A DNA stretch of 64,000 nt from Boothiomyces macroporosus (lineage: Eukaryota > Chytridiomycota > Chytridiomycetes > Rhizophydiales > Terramycetaceae): assembly GCA_027604185.1 (NCBI GenBank), contig JADGKB010000029.1, positions 1 to 64,000 on the forward strand, given 5' to 3'. The translations under genes were made by a program, and so were the position numbers. This document shows, piece by piece, positions 1-10,736 of this stretch. A model generated the notes under the pieces. That model was not told the DNA's origin, ran no database searches, and worked only from the letters and a program-made list of their open reading frames with translations. Position 1 is the stretch's first letter, and every line of letters starts with the position of its first letter.

Positions 1-683
1 CATTTGCAGTACCATTAGCGTTGCCATTAGCGTTGAGTGGTCCTTGAGGAACTTGGCCATTTGATCCTGCACCTGGCGTTCCGTTCCCTGGAGTCCCGTC
101 TGGAGATCCAGCGTTTATTTGAGCAGTCCTGGTTTGTGCCTTGCACTGTGCCCATCCAACGCGAACATTGGCGAATTGCTGCTGGGTAGCAAGGCAGTTC
201 TGGCAAGCTGCCGCGGCGTTCAATGGCGGGCCGATAGCCGCTACTGCTGCTTAAGTCGCGAGGCCGTTCAGGTTTTGCGCGAGTGCTGCTCCTCCCGCTG
301 CGTTGCATGGACGGTTCTGCGACGCAGTGAGCAGCGACTGCATGGTGCCGATGATGGCTGTAGCGTTGTTCAAGTTGGCTTGGCACGCGGCAGAGTTGCC
401 AGTGCCGACAGGGTAACAGCGTTTCCGTTCAAGTTGCCGGTTTGCGGATTGGCGACGGTTGCTGGAGTGTTGGTGTTGTTGCCATTGTTGCCATTGTTGC
501 CATTGTTGCCATTGTTGGTATTGTTGGTATTACTGCCTTTTTCTTTGCAGCTTCTCGTCGGTACAGCTGCGATTGACGCTTTTCGAGAGCAAGATCGGAC
601 AAAGCAGCGTCGGCAGAAGCGAGCGCAGACGAGGCTAGGGGGAGAGATGGGATTCGATAGCATTGATTGGTGAGCAAGTCCAA
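1..683 (-). pseudogene. GC-rich, low-complexity secreted-type ORF, broken, runs off window start
   Basis: Read on the minus strand, this stretch looks protein-coding but in three successive frames. The first part has a signal-peptide-like run ending near a Lys-Arg site (about 660-550). An Asn/Gly/Thr repeat region follows (about 540-430). A Cys- and Ala-rich part (about 415-120) ends in an Asn/Gly/Pro tail (about 118-1) that leaves the window. Going from one part to the next needs two frame changes, and an in-frame TAA lies near 253. I could not find a 19-23 nt GT-AG or GT-TG intron that repairs these breaks. GC content is visibly higher than in the neighbouring genes. It may be a decayed gene for a secreted or wall protein, a gene with sequencing indels, or foreign or contaminant sequence. 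No family is recognised. Confidence 0.4.
475..528. repeat. 9-bp tandem repeat (ttgttgcca type)
   Basis: Four to five near-perfect tandem copies of a 9-bp unit (ttgccattg), flanked by degenerate copies. On the minus strand they encode an Asn-Asn-Gly repeat inside the broken low-complexity ORF. The length is a multiple of three, so copy-number change would not alter the frame. Confidence 0.8.
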
Positions 684-756
684 CCAGCGATCTATTTATA
701 TCCCATCTCATTCCATCACACAAGGCAGCGTGGCGTTTCAGGTTATGACACTGCAT

Positions 757-1746
757 TCTATTTGTATTTGCGCGGGCTACAGAGCTTAATCCAACAAGCG
801 GCTATCGCCCAATGCATTGCTCTCAAATCCACCAACTTTCCCAAGGTCGTGGTCTAGATTCCAGGTCAAGTTCCCTATCAAATGTCACCTTTGATTTGGC
901 TCAACATCCTTTCATGAAATCACTTGGTTGCCACTGATGCAAAGCTGGTGTTATTTCTTTTCAGCATATTCATATGGATGTGTTTTTTGCAATATTAGTC
1001 CACTTTGGCGCTATTTTGTAATCTAATTAATGAAACGATCAAGAATTCAAAGAATTCTTAGTTTCCAACCATAGAGTTAAATATAAACTTTCATTTGACA
1101 TGAATATTTGGACAGGCACCACTCAAATCGCCTGATCACGTAAGGAAATGAAGCAGAATGGAAATTAGGCAAACAATTTGAATGTTAATTGCAAGTCCAA
1201 TAGAATATCGTAAATCCAAGAGTCCTGCTTGGTTTCTATTACAAAGATTGTAATGAATGATTAACTTTTTGAAATTTAACGTTGCCATTTTGCATGAAAT
1301 TGTTCAATTTAAAGCCCAAATCAATCTCTATGTTTCGAGATTATCGAAGCCGATATTGAAAGTATTAATCTCCCTCTTTGGTGGTTTGATTTCTGTTATT
1401 CACACCCCAAAAACGGCCGCATGAATTTCCAACAACGTGGATCCCTAGACTTCAATGTCCCTCCATGATCTCCTTGTCCTCGAAAGTCCAAGTGCTAGAT
1501 AAATTCAGCTTTCGTTGACCAGAGATTTTTTCAGATAAATATACTCTCATAGGCAAAATGTCTTTTTGAAGGCTGACTTTAGTATATCCGGTGATGCAAC
1601 TAATTTTAGATCCCCAGCGTCTTGTCCTTGAAGACTAAAATGAGAAAACGTTCAATAAATCTCCTTTTGCAGTAATCCCGAGACTCTACGCGTGCATAGA
1701 CCTACGGCACTATATAAGCTCTAAAGGTTAAAGTCTCCCATCTCAA
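757..1746. other. Intergenic stretch of about 1 kb, no gene seen
   Basis: AT-rich sequence with stops in all frames. No tRNA-like, rRNA-like or repeat structure was recognised by eye. This is the longest apparently empty stretch in the window. Its right end contains the promoter of the RNase T2 gene. Confidence 0.5.
1711..1717 (+). promoter_or_regulatory. TATA box of RNase T2 gene
   Basis: A TATATAA motif lies about 30 bp upstream of the RNase T2 start codon at 1747. This implies a very short 5' leader. Clear TATA boxes are not obvious in front of most other genes here. Confidence 0.5.
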
Positions 1747-2283
1747 ATGATTTCCCTCTTGCTTACTGCTGCCGCTGCTTTGCCATCTTCTTTCCAAAGA
1801 CGTAGTTATATGGATTGTGGAAATGCACCATACTGTGGGGTACTCGTTCTAGAAAGAGGTGGTGGTTCTGGAAACTATTATCATGATGTTCCAGAAGTTC
1901 ACGGTTTATGGCCAGAAACTGGAAATTACGGAAACTCAGGATGTCTCAATGGAGATCCAAATGCCCAAATCCCATCTGTATCTTGCTACACCGACTCTTC
2001 TTTCCAGGAACATGAATGGACTGCTCATGGTGTTTGTGCTGCGAGTGATCCAGACACTTTCTTCAACACAGTTTGCAATTTGTCTTCTGCTCCATTGCAA
2101 CAAATGACTGACTTGAAAAATCAAGGCTATAGCTTGTCGCAAATTGCTACTGCTCTCTCAAACAGCGGATATCCTGTCTTTAACAGAAACGCTGGACATG
2201 ACCAATTAGAATTATCTGCATGCGCAGGTAGTGATGGTGTCTGGAGATTATCTGCCGACTTTAACGCCGATTGCAACTTTTAG
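1747..2283 (+). CDS. Secreted ribonuclease T2
   Basis: Intronless, 178 aa. The protein starts with a short hydrophobic signal peptide (about residues 1-12). Both T2 active-site boxes are visible: HGLWP at residues 52-56 (CAS I, His52) and EHEWTAHGVC at about 88-97 (CAS II, with Glu90 and His94). Family members cut single-stranded RNA through 2',3'-cyclic phosphates, usually outside the cell or in lysosome/vacuole-like compartments. Several cysteines fit disulphide bonding. The protein is shorter than typical fungal or plant T2 enzymes (roughly 220-280 aa). An AATAAA lies about 10 nt after the stop. Confidence 0.93.
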   Translation: MISLLLTAAAALPSSFQRRSYMDCGNAPYCGVLVLERGGGSGNYYHDVPEVHGLWPETGNYGNSGCLNGDPNAQIPSVSCYTDSSFQEHEWTAHGVCAASDPDTFFNTVCNLSSAPLQQMTDLKNQGYSLSQIATALSNSGYPVFNRNAGHDQLELSACAGSDGVWRLSADFNADCNF

Positions 2284-2685
2284 ATATTAAAGAATAAAGT
2301 GATTGTTACTGTTTGATCAATTAATTGAAAATGTCTGTGATTAACTTAGCCTGTTCTTGTATTGCGTTAGAGGTTCGGTCTCTCCATGTGCTCAAAGATC
2401 GGGAAGAACGTGGTGTCTTTTCTCGTTCAACCGATAAGAAACAAAATTAATCAGAATTCCAACGAGAAAAAGAACTGCGGTGTTTGAAACTAATTGAACA
2501 TTCAAATTTCGCTCAATTCCTGCTGTCACTGCGCTACAGTGAAAAGCTATGGCACTGTTATTTACGAAATTGGTTTATCGCTCCTCACTCTTGAAGACCT
2601 TCAATACGTAATGCTTGTGTAATAACGCCAAGCCAACTTTCAGCCTTTAAAGCCAGTTTTGCCTTTAGAAAAATTTCTAAAAATC

Positions 2686-3798
2686 ATGGGGAGAGCAGCA
2701 AGAAAATTACTCTCAACAGACTTTTTCCATTTCCATCCTTCAAATCATCTTCAGCAAGACCAGAAGCACAAGCAGAAATTAAAGAAGCATGGACTAGAAT
2801 ATTTCAAGTAAGTATATTTCTAATTTTGATATTTTTTCTTGCCTGCTTCTGGCCCTAAAGGATTTGTATCATCTGCACTTGAAACCAAACTAAAGGCGTT
2901 GTACAAAAGGAGACAACTAAAATCTACAAAATGGTTGGTAGGCGGGTCAACTGGTGCCTTGCGATCATGTGCGCTAATTTCTTCTCTATTAACCAACACT
3001 GATGTGACTTGGCAGTTAAAGGAACACTATTGTAAGATGCATTATAAACACGGGGATACGTTCAAAACACTTCAACCGATGATGGAGGAGCTTTATACCA
3101 TTTGTGCTCCAACAGAACTGATTCCTAAAATTCTGAAATTTCCTCAATTTCGGCTGGCTATAATTGTCGCGGATATACACTCTTGCTTTCATTATTTTCC
3201 AGACTATATATTTAAAGGCATCGTTGCTGGAATCGCTCTCGCAAATTTCATCACCCCTCATGCAATTTCGCTACTTTGCAAGAGAATATGTTTTTATACT
3301 GGACCAGAAGTCCCAGAATTTGCACATAGCGAAAACATGACATTTTACAAATTAACGAACGAAAACTTTCATCAAGTGCTCCATGCTACAACGTGCATTC
3401 CGTTTGTTTCACCACCGTGTAATTATATTGAAGGTGTGGGCAAAGGAAAATTTGTCGACGGTGGACTGACTGATTACTATTTAAATATCATTATCAAGAA
3501 TGAGAAAACACCTGCTCTACTAACTGGTGATTTGACGCCTGGGGAACCAGTTCATAGGTCTGCCCTGGATCCATTTATGCCTTTCAAAAGAGATTTGCCT
3601 GTTCACTTCTTTGATCATTGCTCCGTTGTTCGACCATCTGAAGCATATATTGAAGCACTTCCTGAGGATAAACTTCCTGGCGTAGCAGATTGGTTTAATG
3701 AGGAATATATCCAGAATCCTTCAAAGAGACGACACTATTGGGAAACTGTCTATACACTCTCGCAAGATCATTGGCACAAAGCACTGGAGAAAATCTAA
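2686..3798 (+). CDS. Patatin-like acylhydrolase (lipase/phospholipase)
   Basis: About 363 aa in two exons. The catalytic domain begins with a glycine-rich FLPASGPKGF segment. The nucleophile Ser lies in GGSTGALR and the catalytic Asp in DGGLTDYY, giving the Ser-Asp dyad of patatin-type lipid hydrolases. Exon 1 (ATG at 2686) joins in frame only if the intron is 2808-2828, a 21-nt GT...TG intron. The first downstream AG acceptor (cctaaag, ending 2860) gives the wrong frame and removes the glycine-rich motif. The fungal TGL3/4/5 type (DUF3336 plus GxSxG) was considered, but no DUF3336 region is visible. The substrate is unknown. The stop overlaps AATAAA, and the convergent deacetylase gene ends 17 bp away. 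Confidence 0.8.
2808..2828 (+). other. GT-TG intron 1 (patatin gene)
   Basis: 21 nt. It begins gtaagtat and ends ctaattttg. Removal turns phase-2 TTC-AA into a continuous frame with A-TAT-TTT-TTC-TTG and restores the glycine-rich motif. No usable AG lies nearby. Confidence 0.65.
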
Positions 3799-3814
3799 AT
3801 AAATGCGATACTGT

Positions 3815-4901
3815 TTATTTTTTGCCTTCAAATCCCAACAAAACATTACATGCTAATATTAGTCCTATCTACCGTTATCCCCCAGTTCGCTAACTGCGTA
3901 TCCTCCTTCCATCACAAACACTGTTGGAACCTTGACTGTAGCTATCAGCCGACCAATTTCATAAAATGCATCAGAGGTTAAACTAAATCCGCCGACAGGA
4001 TCACCTCCAAAAGTATCCAGCCCAAGCGATACCACCAAGTACCTTGACTGATAAGGGACTATTTTTGAATCAATCACTTTTTTAAGATTATCCAAATAAT
4101 CTTCATTGTTTGTTCCAACTGGTAATGGCACATTAACGTTAAATCCTAATCCTTCCCCTTTTCCTTCCTCCTGTTCAGATCCCCAAAAGTAAGGATAGTC
4201 TCCCTTTCCATGGAGTGATACAAATAATGGATTTCTCTTTTCATAGAATATGGATTGAGTGCCGTTTCCATGATGGTAATCTACATCTAAAATGGTGACC
4301 TTCTCACCAGTCTTGTCTATCAGATACTGAGCTGCAACTGCAGCACTGTTAAAGTAACAGAAACCACCTGCCAAACTTGTTTCTGAATGGTGCCCTACAT
4401 CAAATTCAACACACCTGGGGGTCTACAAAGGGCAAATGCTGCATTCATACCACCAAATACATTTTCTGCTGCAGTCAAAGCAATCTGAACTGCTTCATAT
4501 GCTGCACTGAATGTTCCTTTGGTAATTACAGCCGCAGTGTCAAAAGCAAAAGACCCAGCTTGTGCGTATTTGTTTTTTGACTCTGTTACCAATTGTTTAA
4601 CCTGAGGATCCAGATTAATTGCAAATGTATCTGGAATACAAGCCTCAGGATTTCCACCGATTTTAATCCAGTTTTCATAAGCATGTTGCAAGTATTCCAC
4701 ATACTGTTCAGAGTGAATTCGTTTAATAGGATCGAGACCATAATCGTTTGGTTGAAGTACTTTTCCAACTTCCCTCTTCCTGACTGCATTGATTACAGAT
4801 TCAGCCCTAGATGGCATCTCTGGGAAATTCTCCATTCTTCCCAATGCGAAATAAAACTTTGGATTGTGCTCTTTGTGTTTTTCACTGTAAATTACCAACA
4901 T
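3815..4901 (-). CDS. Histone deacetylase-family amidohydrolase (acetylpolyamine amidohydrolase type)
   Basis: About 348 aa in three exons, with 20-nt introns near 4392-4411 and 3852-3871. Zn-site and catalytic motifs are present: RPPGHHSE (tandem His), LDVDYHHGNGT (Asp-x-His), a later Asp in LGLDTFGGDP, and the transition-state Tyr in MEGGYAVSELG. Splicing out the last intron restores the C-terminal NVLLGFEGKK, typical of this subfamily. The sequence resembles bacterial-type acetylpolyamine amidohydrolases and class II deacetylases more than Rpd3; a separate Rpd3-like gene lies at 14.8-16.4 kb. It likely deacetylates acetylated polyamines or lysines. The stop TAA is inside AATAAA. Confidence 0.85.
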
Positions 4902-4989
4902 TTTGTTTTTGAAGAGGAAAATTCAGCCGTCATTTAAAGCAGCCCCAATAGTAAGTTTCTGGGTTTGTTGAAAAGAAGTGCATAACTAA

Positions 4990-5322
4990 ATGAGACAGCA
5001 GGACATTCCTGCACCACCAACATTTTATTTTGCTTGGCTTTATCCAGACAAGTTTGATACTTTACAACTGAGAGACTGGTACGACAGCCACTGCATCAAA
5101 TTTCACAATGACCACTTGCCAACCAAGAGTCCAGAGATCAGCGTTAGCTATCAACTGAAAGATCATAGGGGTTACTCAATTCATTTTAGAGATTCTCGCT
5201 TGGCAGGCTATATGACCGCGCATTTAACTCAAGCTACCAGTCTTCTCACTGAAGACACACTGGGGGTACTTGATCTGTGTGATCAATCATATTCATGGAA
5301 TTCAACAGAGCGATTCCTCTAA
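4990..5322 (+). CDS. Hypothetical 110-aa protein
   Basis: A single open frame from ATG to TAA, 110 aa, soluble-looking, without signal peptide or membrane segment. It is rich in aromatic residues and His/Asp. A DWYDSHCIKFHND stretch faintly recalls the WYD-x-x-H motif of small dimeric alpha-beta barrel proteins, but this is too weak to assign. It starts 88 bp from the divergent deacetylase ATG, so the pair could share a promoter. I do not recognise the family, and coding status rests on ORF length and position. Confidence 0.5.
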   Translation: MRQQDIPAPPTFYFAWLYPDKFDTLQLRDWYDSHCIKFHNDHLPTKSPEISVSYQLKDHRGYSIHFRDSRLAGYMTAHLTQATSLLTEDTLGVLDLCDQSYSWNSTERFL

Positions 5323-5510
5323 TCTAGTTTTTCATTTCGGACATGACACTCAATTCTGATTGGACATCGGACAAGCCTCGCGTTTTCATTGGTTGAAAAC
5401 GGGTGGAAAGCCACACTTGACGCAGATCATTTAAATAGAGAAAAAGCCGCGAAATTTCTTACAGTTCTAAAGGACATCTTCACCATCAATCGAAGTACCG
5501 AATAAACTAA

Positions 5511-6901
<1,391 letters not shown>

Positions 6902-7064
6902 GCGTTTTCTCAATAAACCTTGTTTAAAAAATTGTATTTTATAAAGTGTGTCGTAAATGGATATCAGAGTCCTGCTACTCACGATCTTTGTTAATCTGTG
7001 GGTAGCTTAATACTTTCTAATACCGTCCGTCTATTGGGCTTTATTGCAAAAGTAAAATACAACT

Positions 7065-8279
7065 CTATAACAAAATGATGGCACAAAGCATAACAAGACA
7101 GATCGACGAAAGCAAGGACCCAGATTGGGAAATAGATACACCAGCAGAGGGGTATCCAGAACTTCCAGCGGTTGAAGTAGTGCTTCCAGAAGAGTTAGTA
7201 CTGTATGCGCTGATTGCGTTAGACTCTGAGACATAGACGGAGGGATCCCAATGGAATGCTTGTGCAAAGTAAGGAATAGAGTACACCGACAGGCTTTTGG
7301 AACATTGAAAGTCTAAATGGTCATCCCTTTGAGTATTATCACCCTGTCCAAGTACCAAAGATGGCGGAACATTGATTGCTCCATCAAAGGAGATTGTCCC
7401 AGGCTGAGAATCCAAAGTAACATTGCTTGCCCAGGCCATATTTCCAATATTATTAGGATCAGAAAGGCCATTGTTGGTAAATGTAGAATTCTGGAAAGAC
7501 GAAAAGATGCGCTTTACTAGCTTCCACGATGAAGAGGTAGGAGGAGATAGAGCGTAAGTTACTGGTCCAATGATGCTGATATCATACTTTAATCCGGTTG
7601 GCATAATTGTTAGTCCGTTTGTCAAATTGAATGTATCTGCAGATACAATCACAGTCAAGTTAACTTGTGGACCACCATAAGCACCAAACGGAGATCCAAT
7701 AGAATTCAAATAAAGAGTGGCATTGCTATTAGAATCATTTCTCCAAGTGATGGCTATGGCACTCCAGTTCCAGGTACCAAATCTGTATACTGTACCAGTA
7801 GTGTTCCAGAAGCAGTTGGAGGTTGCATTTACTTCGTATAGTCCTGCTAATCGGGTGGCAAAGGATACATCCGCTGGTGTCAAATCTTTGAGCAGGTCAC
7901 GATTGTGGTTCCATTCCACTCCCAGTCGCGGCTCCTTATTTACATTAAATCTTAGAACTGTTGTGGCATTGTTCAAAGGATTAAATGAGAAAATAATCAC
8001 TTTTTTGGGAGAGGCGACGATACGAAGTCCTCTTCCACCCTTCTTGCCGAAGCGGGGCACAGCATTAGGATCTAACACTTCTGCGTCACCCCTTGGCATT
8101 TGAAAACCGTGGTAGGCAGCCTGATTGAATGAACTATCACCAATGTTTTGAGGTCCAAGATTTCCCATTTGATTTCCTAGTCCATTACCTTGGCTGTTAC
8201 CTGCTTGGTAGCTCAGCATACCTGGGTGAGCCAAAACGGTGGTAACAAACAGGACACTTAACGCTTGTGCAATTTTCAT
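7065..8279 (-). CDS. Secreted, probably GPI-anchored protein, paralogue A
   Basis: 404 aa, intronless. I chose the ATG at 8279 because a clean signal peptide follows (MKIAQALSVLFVTTVLA). The in-frame ATG at 8336 would bury it. A Gly/Asn/Gln-rich segment follows, then a folded-looking domain with many N-glycosylation sequons (NAT, NTT, NWS, NST). A Ser/Thr-rich stalk and a hydrophobic C-terminal tail preceded by small residues fit a GPI signal. About half of it aligns by eye with the gene downstream at 8461-9579, with shared blocks such as SWKLVKR and ATLYLNSIGSP. The family is not recognised. A surface or wall role is inferred from the targeting signals only. Confidence 0.85.
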   Translation of the reverse strand: MKIAQALSVLFVTTVLAHPGMLSYQAGNSQGNGLGNQMGNLGPQNIGDSSFNQAAYHGFQMPRGDAEVLDPNAVPRFGKKGGRGLRIVASPKKVIIFSFNPLNNATTVLRFNVNKEPRLGVEWNHNRDLLKDLTPADVSFATRLAGLYEVNATSNCFWNTTGTVYRFGTWNWSAIAITWRNDSNSNATLYLNSIGSPFGAYGGPQVNLTVIVSADTFNLTNGLTIMPTGLKYDISIIGPVTYALSPPTSSSWKLVKRIFSSFQNSTFTNNGLSDPNNIGNMAWASNVTLDSQPGTISFDGAINVPPSLVLGQGDNTQRDDHLDFQCSKSLSVYSIPYFAQAFHWDPSVYVSESNAISAYSTNSSGSTTSTAGSSGYPSAGVSISQSGSLLSSICLVMLCAIILL

Positions 8280-8460
8280 ACTTTGAGTATCTACAACATC
8301 TCTATTATTTATGGTGCTTTGAACAATCGTTTTCACGTGTGGTATTGTTCAATTGTCCAAGCTTGCAGATAATGTACTATTCTTCACGGCCCAATCAAAC
8401 ACAACCGCTGAAAACGGGGTATCGATAATGTAAGAGCGCTGGCTCAGATTCATTCTTTAT

Positions 8461-9579
8461 TCATAAAAGAAATAGAGCGGTAAAGAGAACAATCATAACT
8501 GAAATGATTGATGTTCCCGATTTCTTCAATGCGCTATTGGCAGTAGGACTGGAAGTTCCGTAGCGACTAGCCGCAGCAGATTCGTCTACATATGCGGTCG
8601 GATCCCATTGGAATGATTGGGTGAAGTATGGTATGGTATGAATAACTAGTCGTTTAGCACAAACGGAATCGATCTGGAAGTCTCTTCCGCTGGTGGCAGT
8701 TGACGCCATTGCCAAAATAGTAGGTGTTTTTAATACGCCATCAAAAGACATTGTAGTTTGTTGGCCGTCAATGGTGACATTGTTTGTCCATTGTAGCTGG
8801 CCAATACCGTTTCCGTCTGCAATAGTGTTGTTACCAATGGTGACATTCACATTTGAGGTGAATAGTCGCTTGACTAGTTTCCAAGTTGAGGAAGTTGGAG
8901 GTGTCAACTTGTAAGGCATTGGACCAAGGATATCAAAGTCATACTTCAACCCTGTTGGTCTAATTGTAAAGCCATTGTTTAAATTGTAAGTATCTGCAGA
9001 AACCTGAACTGTTAAATTAACTTGGGGAGATGCCAGTCCAAGAGGAGAGCCAATCGAGTTGAGATAGAGAGTGGCATTGCTATTAGTGTTATTCACCCAA
9101 GTCAATGAAATTTCGCTCCAAGTCCAAAACTTGAACATAAAAGTGGTCCCAATAGTACTCCAGAAACTTTGGTTCTGACTGCTGTTCACTTCAAACATAC
9201 CAAGAAGCCTTGTCGCGAACACAACATCAGCAGATTTGGTGTCATTGAGCAAATCTTTGTTATGGTGCCATTCAACTCCTATTCTAGGTTCGTTTCTAAC
9301 ATTGAATCTTAGAGCAGTTGTCGCATTGGTTTTTGGATTGACAGAGAAGATCACAACTTTCTTTGGTAGAACTTTGACATGCAATCCTCTGCCTTGAGTC
9401 CCATAGTAGACTGTGGTATTCGTATCAAGCACTTCTTCATCGGCTGATGGCATTTGGAAGCTTGCAAAGACACTGGCACTAAAGTCACCGTCAGTGATAT
9501 TTACGTTGGTTTGGCTTTGAATAACATCGTCTGCTAAGGCAGTAGCAGCTAATAAAGCAACAGCACTAAATAATTTCAT
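8461..9579 (-). CDS. Secreted, probably GPI-anchored protein, paralogue B
   Basis: 372 aa, intronless, same strand as paralogue A and separated from it by about 180 bp, so a tandem duplicate. It has a signal peptide (MKLFSAVALLAATALA), a conserved core (LRFNVRNEPRIGVEWHHN, YLNSIGSP, SWKLVKR), many N-glycosylation sequons, and a C-terminal Ser-Gly-Thr plus hydrophobic tail typical of GPI attachment. It lacks most of the Gly/Asn-rich N-terminal insert and the long Ser/Thr stalk of paralogue A. Function unknown. Fast-evolving pairs of this kind are often surface or wall proteins (inference). Confidence 0.85.
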   Translation of the reverse strand: MKLFSAVALLAATALADDVIQSQTNVNITDGDFSASVFASFQMPSADEEVLDTNTTVYYGTQGRGLHVKVLPKKVVIFSVNPKTNATTALRFNVRNEPRIGVEWHHNKDLLNDTKSADVVFATRLLGMFEVNSSQNQSFWSTIGTTFMFKFWTWSEISLTWVNNTNSNATLYLNSIGSPLGLASPQVNLTVQVSADTYNLNNGFTIRPTGLKYDFDILGPMPYKLTPPTSSTWKLVKRLFTSNVNVTIGNNTIADGNGIGQLQWTNNVTIDGQQTTMSFDGVLKTPTILAMASTATSGRDFQIDSVCAKRLVIHTIPYFTQSFQWDPTAYVDESAAASRYGTSSPTANSALKKSGTSIISVMIVLFTALFLL

Positions 9580-9738
9580 TGGTTAAACTTGGCGGCAAAA
9601 TGCTATTTGTACCAGGTCTGCCATTGTTCCATTAACCCTAGTAACCCAGTTTAACTAGATGCCTATCCACCCTTAGCTGTAGAGACAGTCGAATAGTGCT
9701 TTTAAGCTGAAACTGCATGAATATTTTTTACTTTTGTT

Positions 9739-10595
9739 ATGGGAAAAAAGAAATACGAGGATGAACCCAAAGAAATCCCTTTCCCAGTAGCCATGTGGGT
9801 ATTTGCCAATTAATAAAGGATTTTGAGCACTGCGACCCAAAGAGATGTTCGGGGAAGAAATTGGTTCGATGTGGAGTAGTTGCGAATTTAAAAGTTGGCC
9901 AGCGATTCAAAGGAATAGTAATGAGGTTGATTATTGTTTAATTTAGTCCTAAAGGTGAATTTTCAGTATCTCCAGCAGACAGGGATATAGTTATACAGAA
10001 TGGAATTGCAGTTGTGGACTGTTCTTGGGCCAGAATTGACGAAGTGCCTTTTGCAAAAATCCGCTCTCCTCATGAGCGATTGCTTCCATATCTCGTCGCA
10101 GCAAACCCTGTGAATTACGGAAAGCCATACAAATTGAACTGTGTAGAAGCGTTAGCTGCTTGCTGTTTCATTACTGGATTAGACGATGCCGGACATGCTT
10201 TACTTTCTCAATTTGGTTGGGGACATGCATTCTATGAAATCAATTCGGAGCTATTTAAACTGTATTCAGAGTGTACCGATTCCGCCAGTGTAGTTAAAGT
10301 GCAAAATCAATACATTGCCGAAATTGAAGAAGAATACGCCAGGAAAAAGGAGAAAGTGGAGGACTATGGGAGAAATACCAACCATGACGACGATCCGTAC
10401 GGACTGCCTCCTTCCGACAGCGAAGAGTCTGAATACGAGGAAGAGGTTGAAACCGATAGATTTGGTAATGTAATTGAGGTCAAGAGAGACAAGCTTGGGA
10501 ATATAATTAAGCAAGAAACTGATGCATTTGGAAATACTATTGAAAACGACACCGCTGTAGTGACCGACAAACTAGGAAATATTATACTTCAATAA
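9739..10595 (+). CDS. TSR3: 18S rRNA aminocarboxypropyltransferase TSR3
   Basis: 271 aa in three exons, with 20-nt (9799-9818) and 21-nt (9926-9946) introns. The family makes the acp group of the hypermodified pseudouridine in small-subunit rRNA, using SAM, late in cytoplasmic 40S maturation. Signature blocks are clear: DFEHCDPKRCSGKKL near the N terminus, VVDCSWA, then LPYLVAANPVNYGKPYKLNC and EALAACCFITG. The C-terminal third is acidic and repetitive, with a degenerate repeat (DRFGNVIEVKRDKLGNIIKQ), which is common but not conserved in Tsr3. The stop TAA lies inside AATAAA. Confidence 0.95.
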
Positions 10596-10736
10596 ACTGT
10601 TAATTCCGCTCTTTAGTCTTTATCGCTCTGCTTTGCGGCCATTAAGCATCCTCTAGTTGGTTCTCAAAACGTGTAGCTCACGTGACTGAATTAATAATTC
10701 CTTGCTAAAAATTAGTATTTTTAATTTTTTCAAGGA

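Noticed and set aside
119..673. Plus-strand 184-aa ORF with long Leu-rich stretch
   Set aside because: The Leu/Pro/Val repeat is the antisense reading of the 9-bp repeat; the minus-strand frames have more protein-like composition.
27..2283. Possible selfish element, toxin cassette or CRISPR-like array near the GC-rich repeat
   Set aside because: The 9-bp repeat has no spacers and encodes a low-complexity peptide; no transposase, integrase or terminal repeats are visible.
2808..2860. Conventional 53-nt GT-AG intron in the patatin gene ending at cctaaag
   Set aside because: It gives the wrong phase for the downstream frame and deletes the glycine-rich motif; the 21-nt GT-TG intron fits both.
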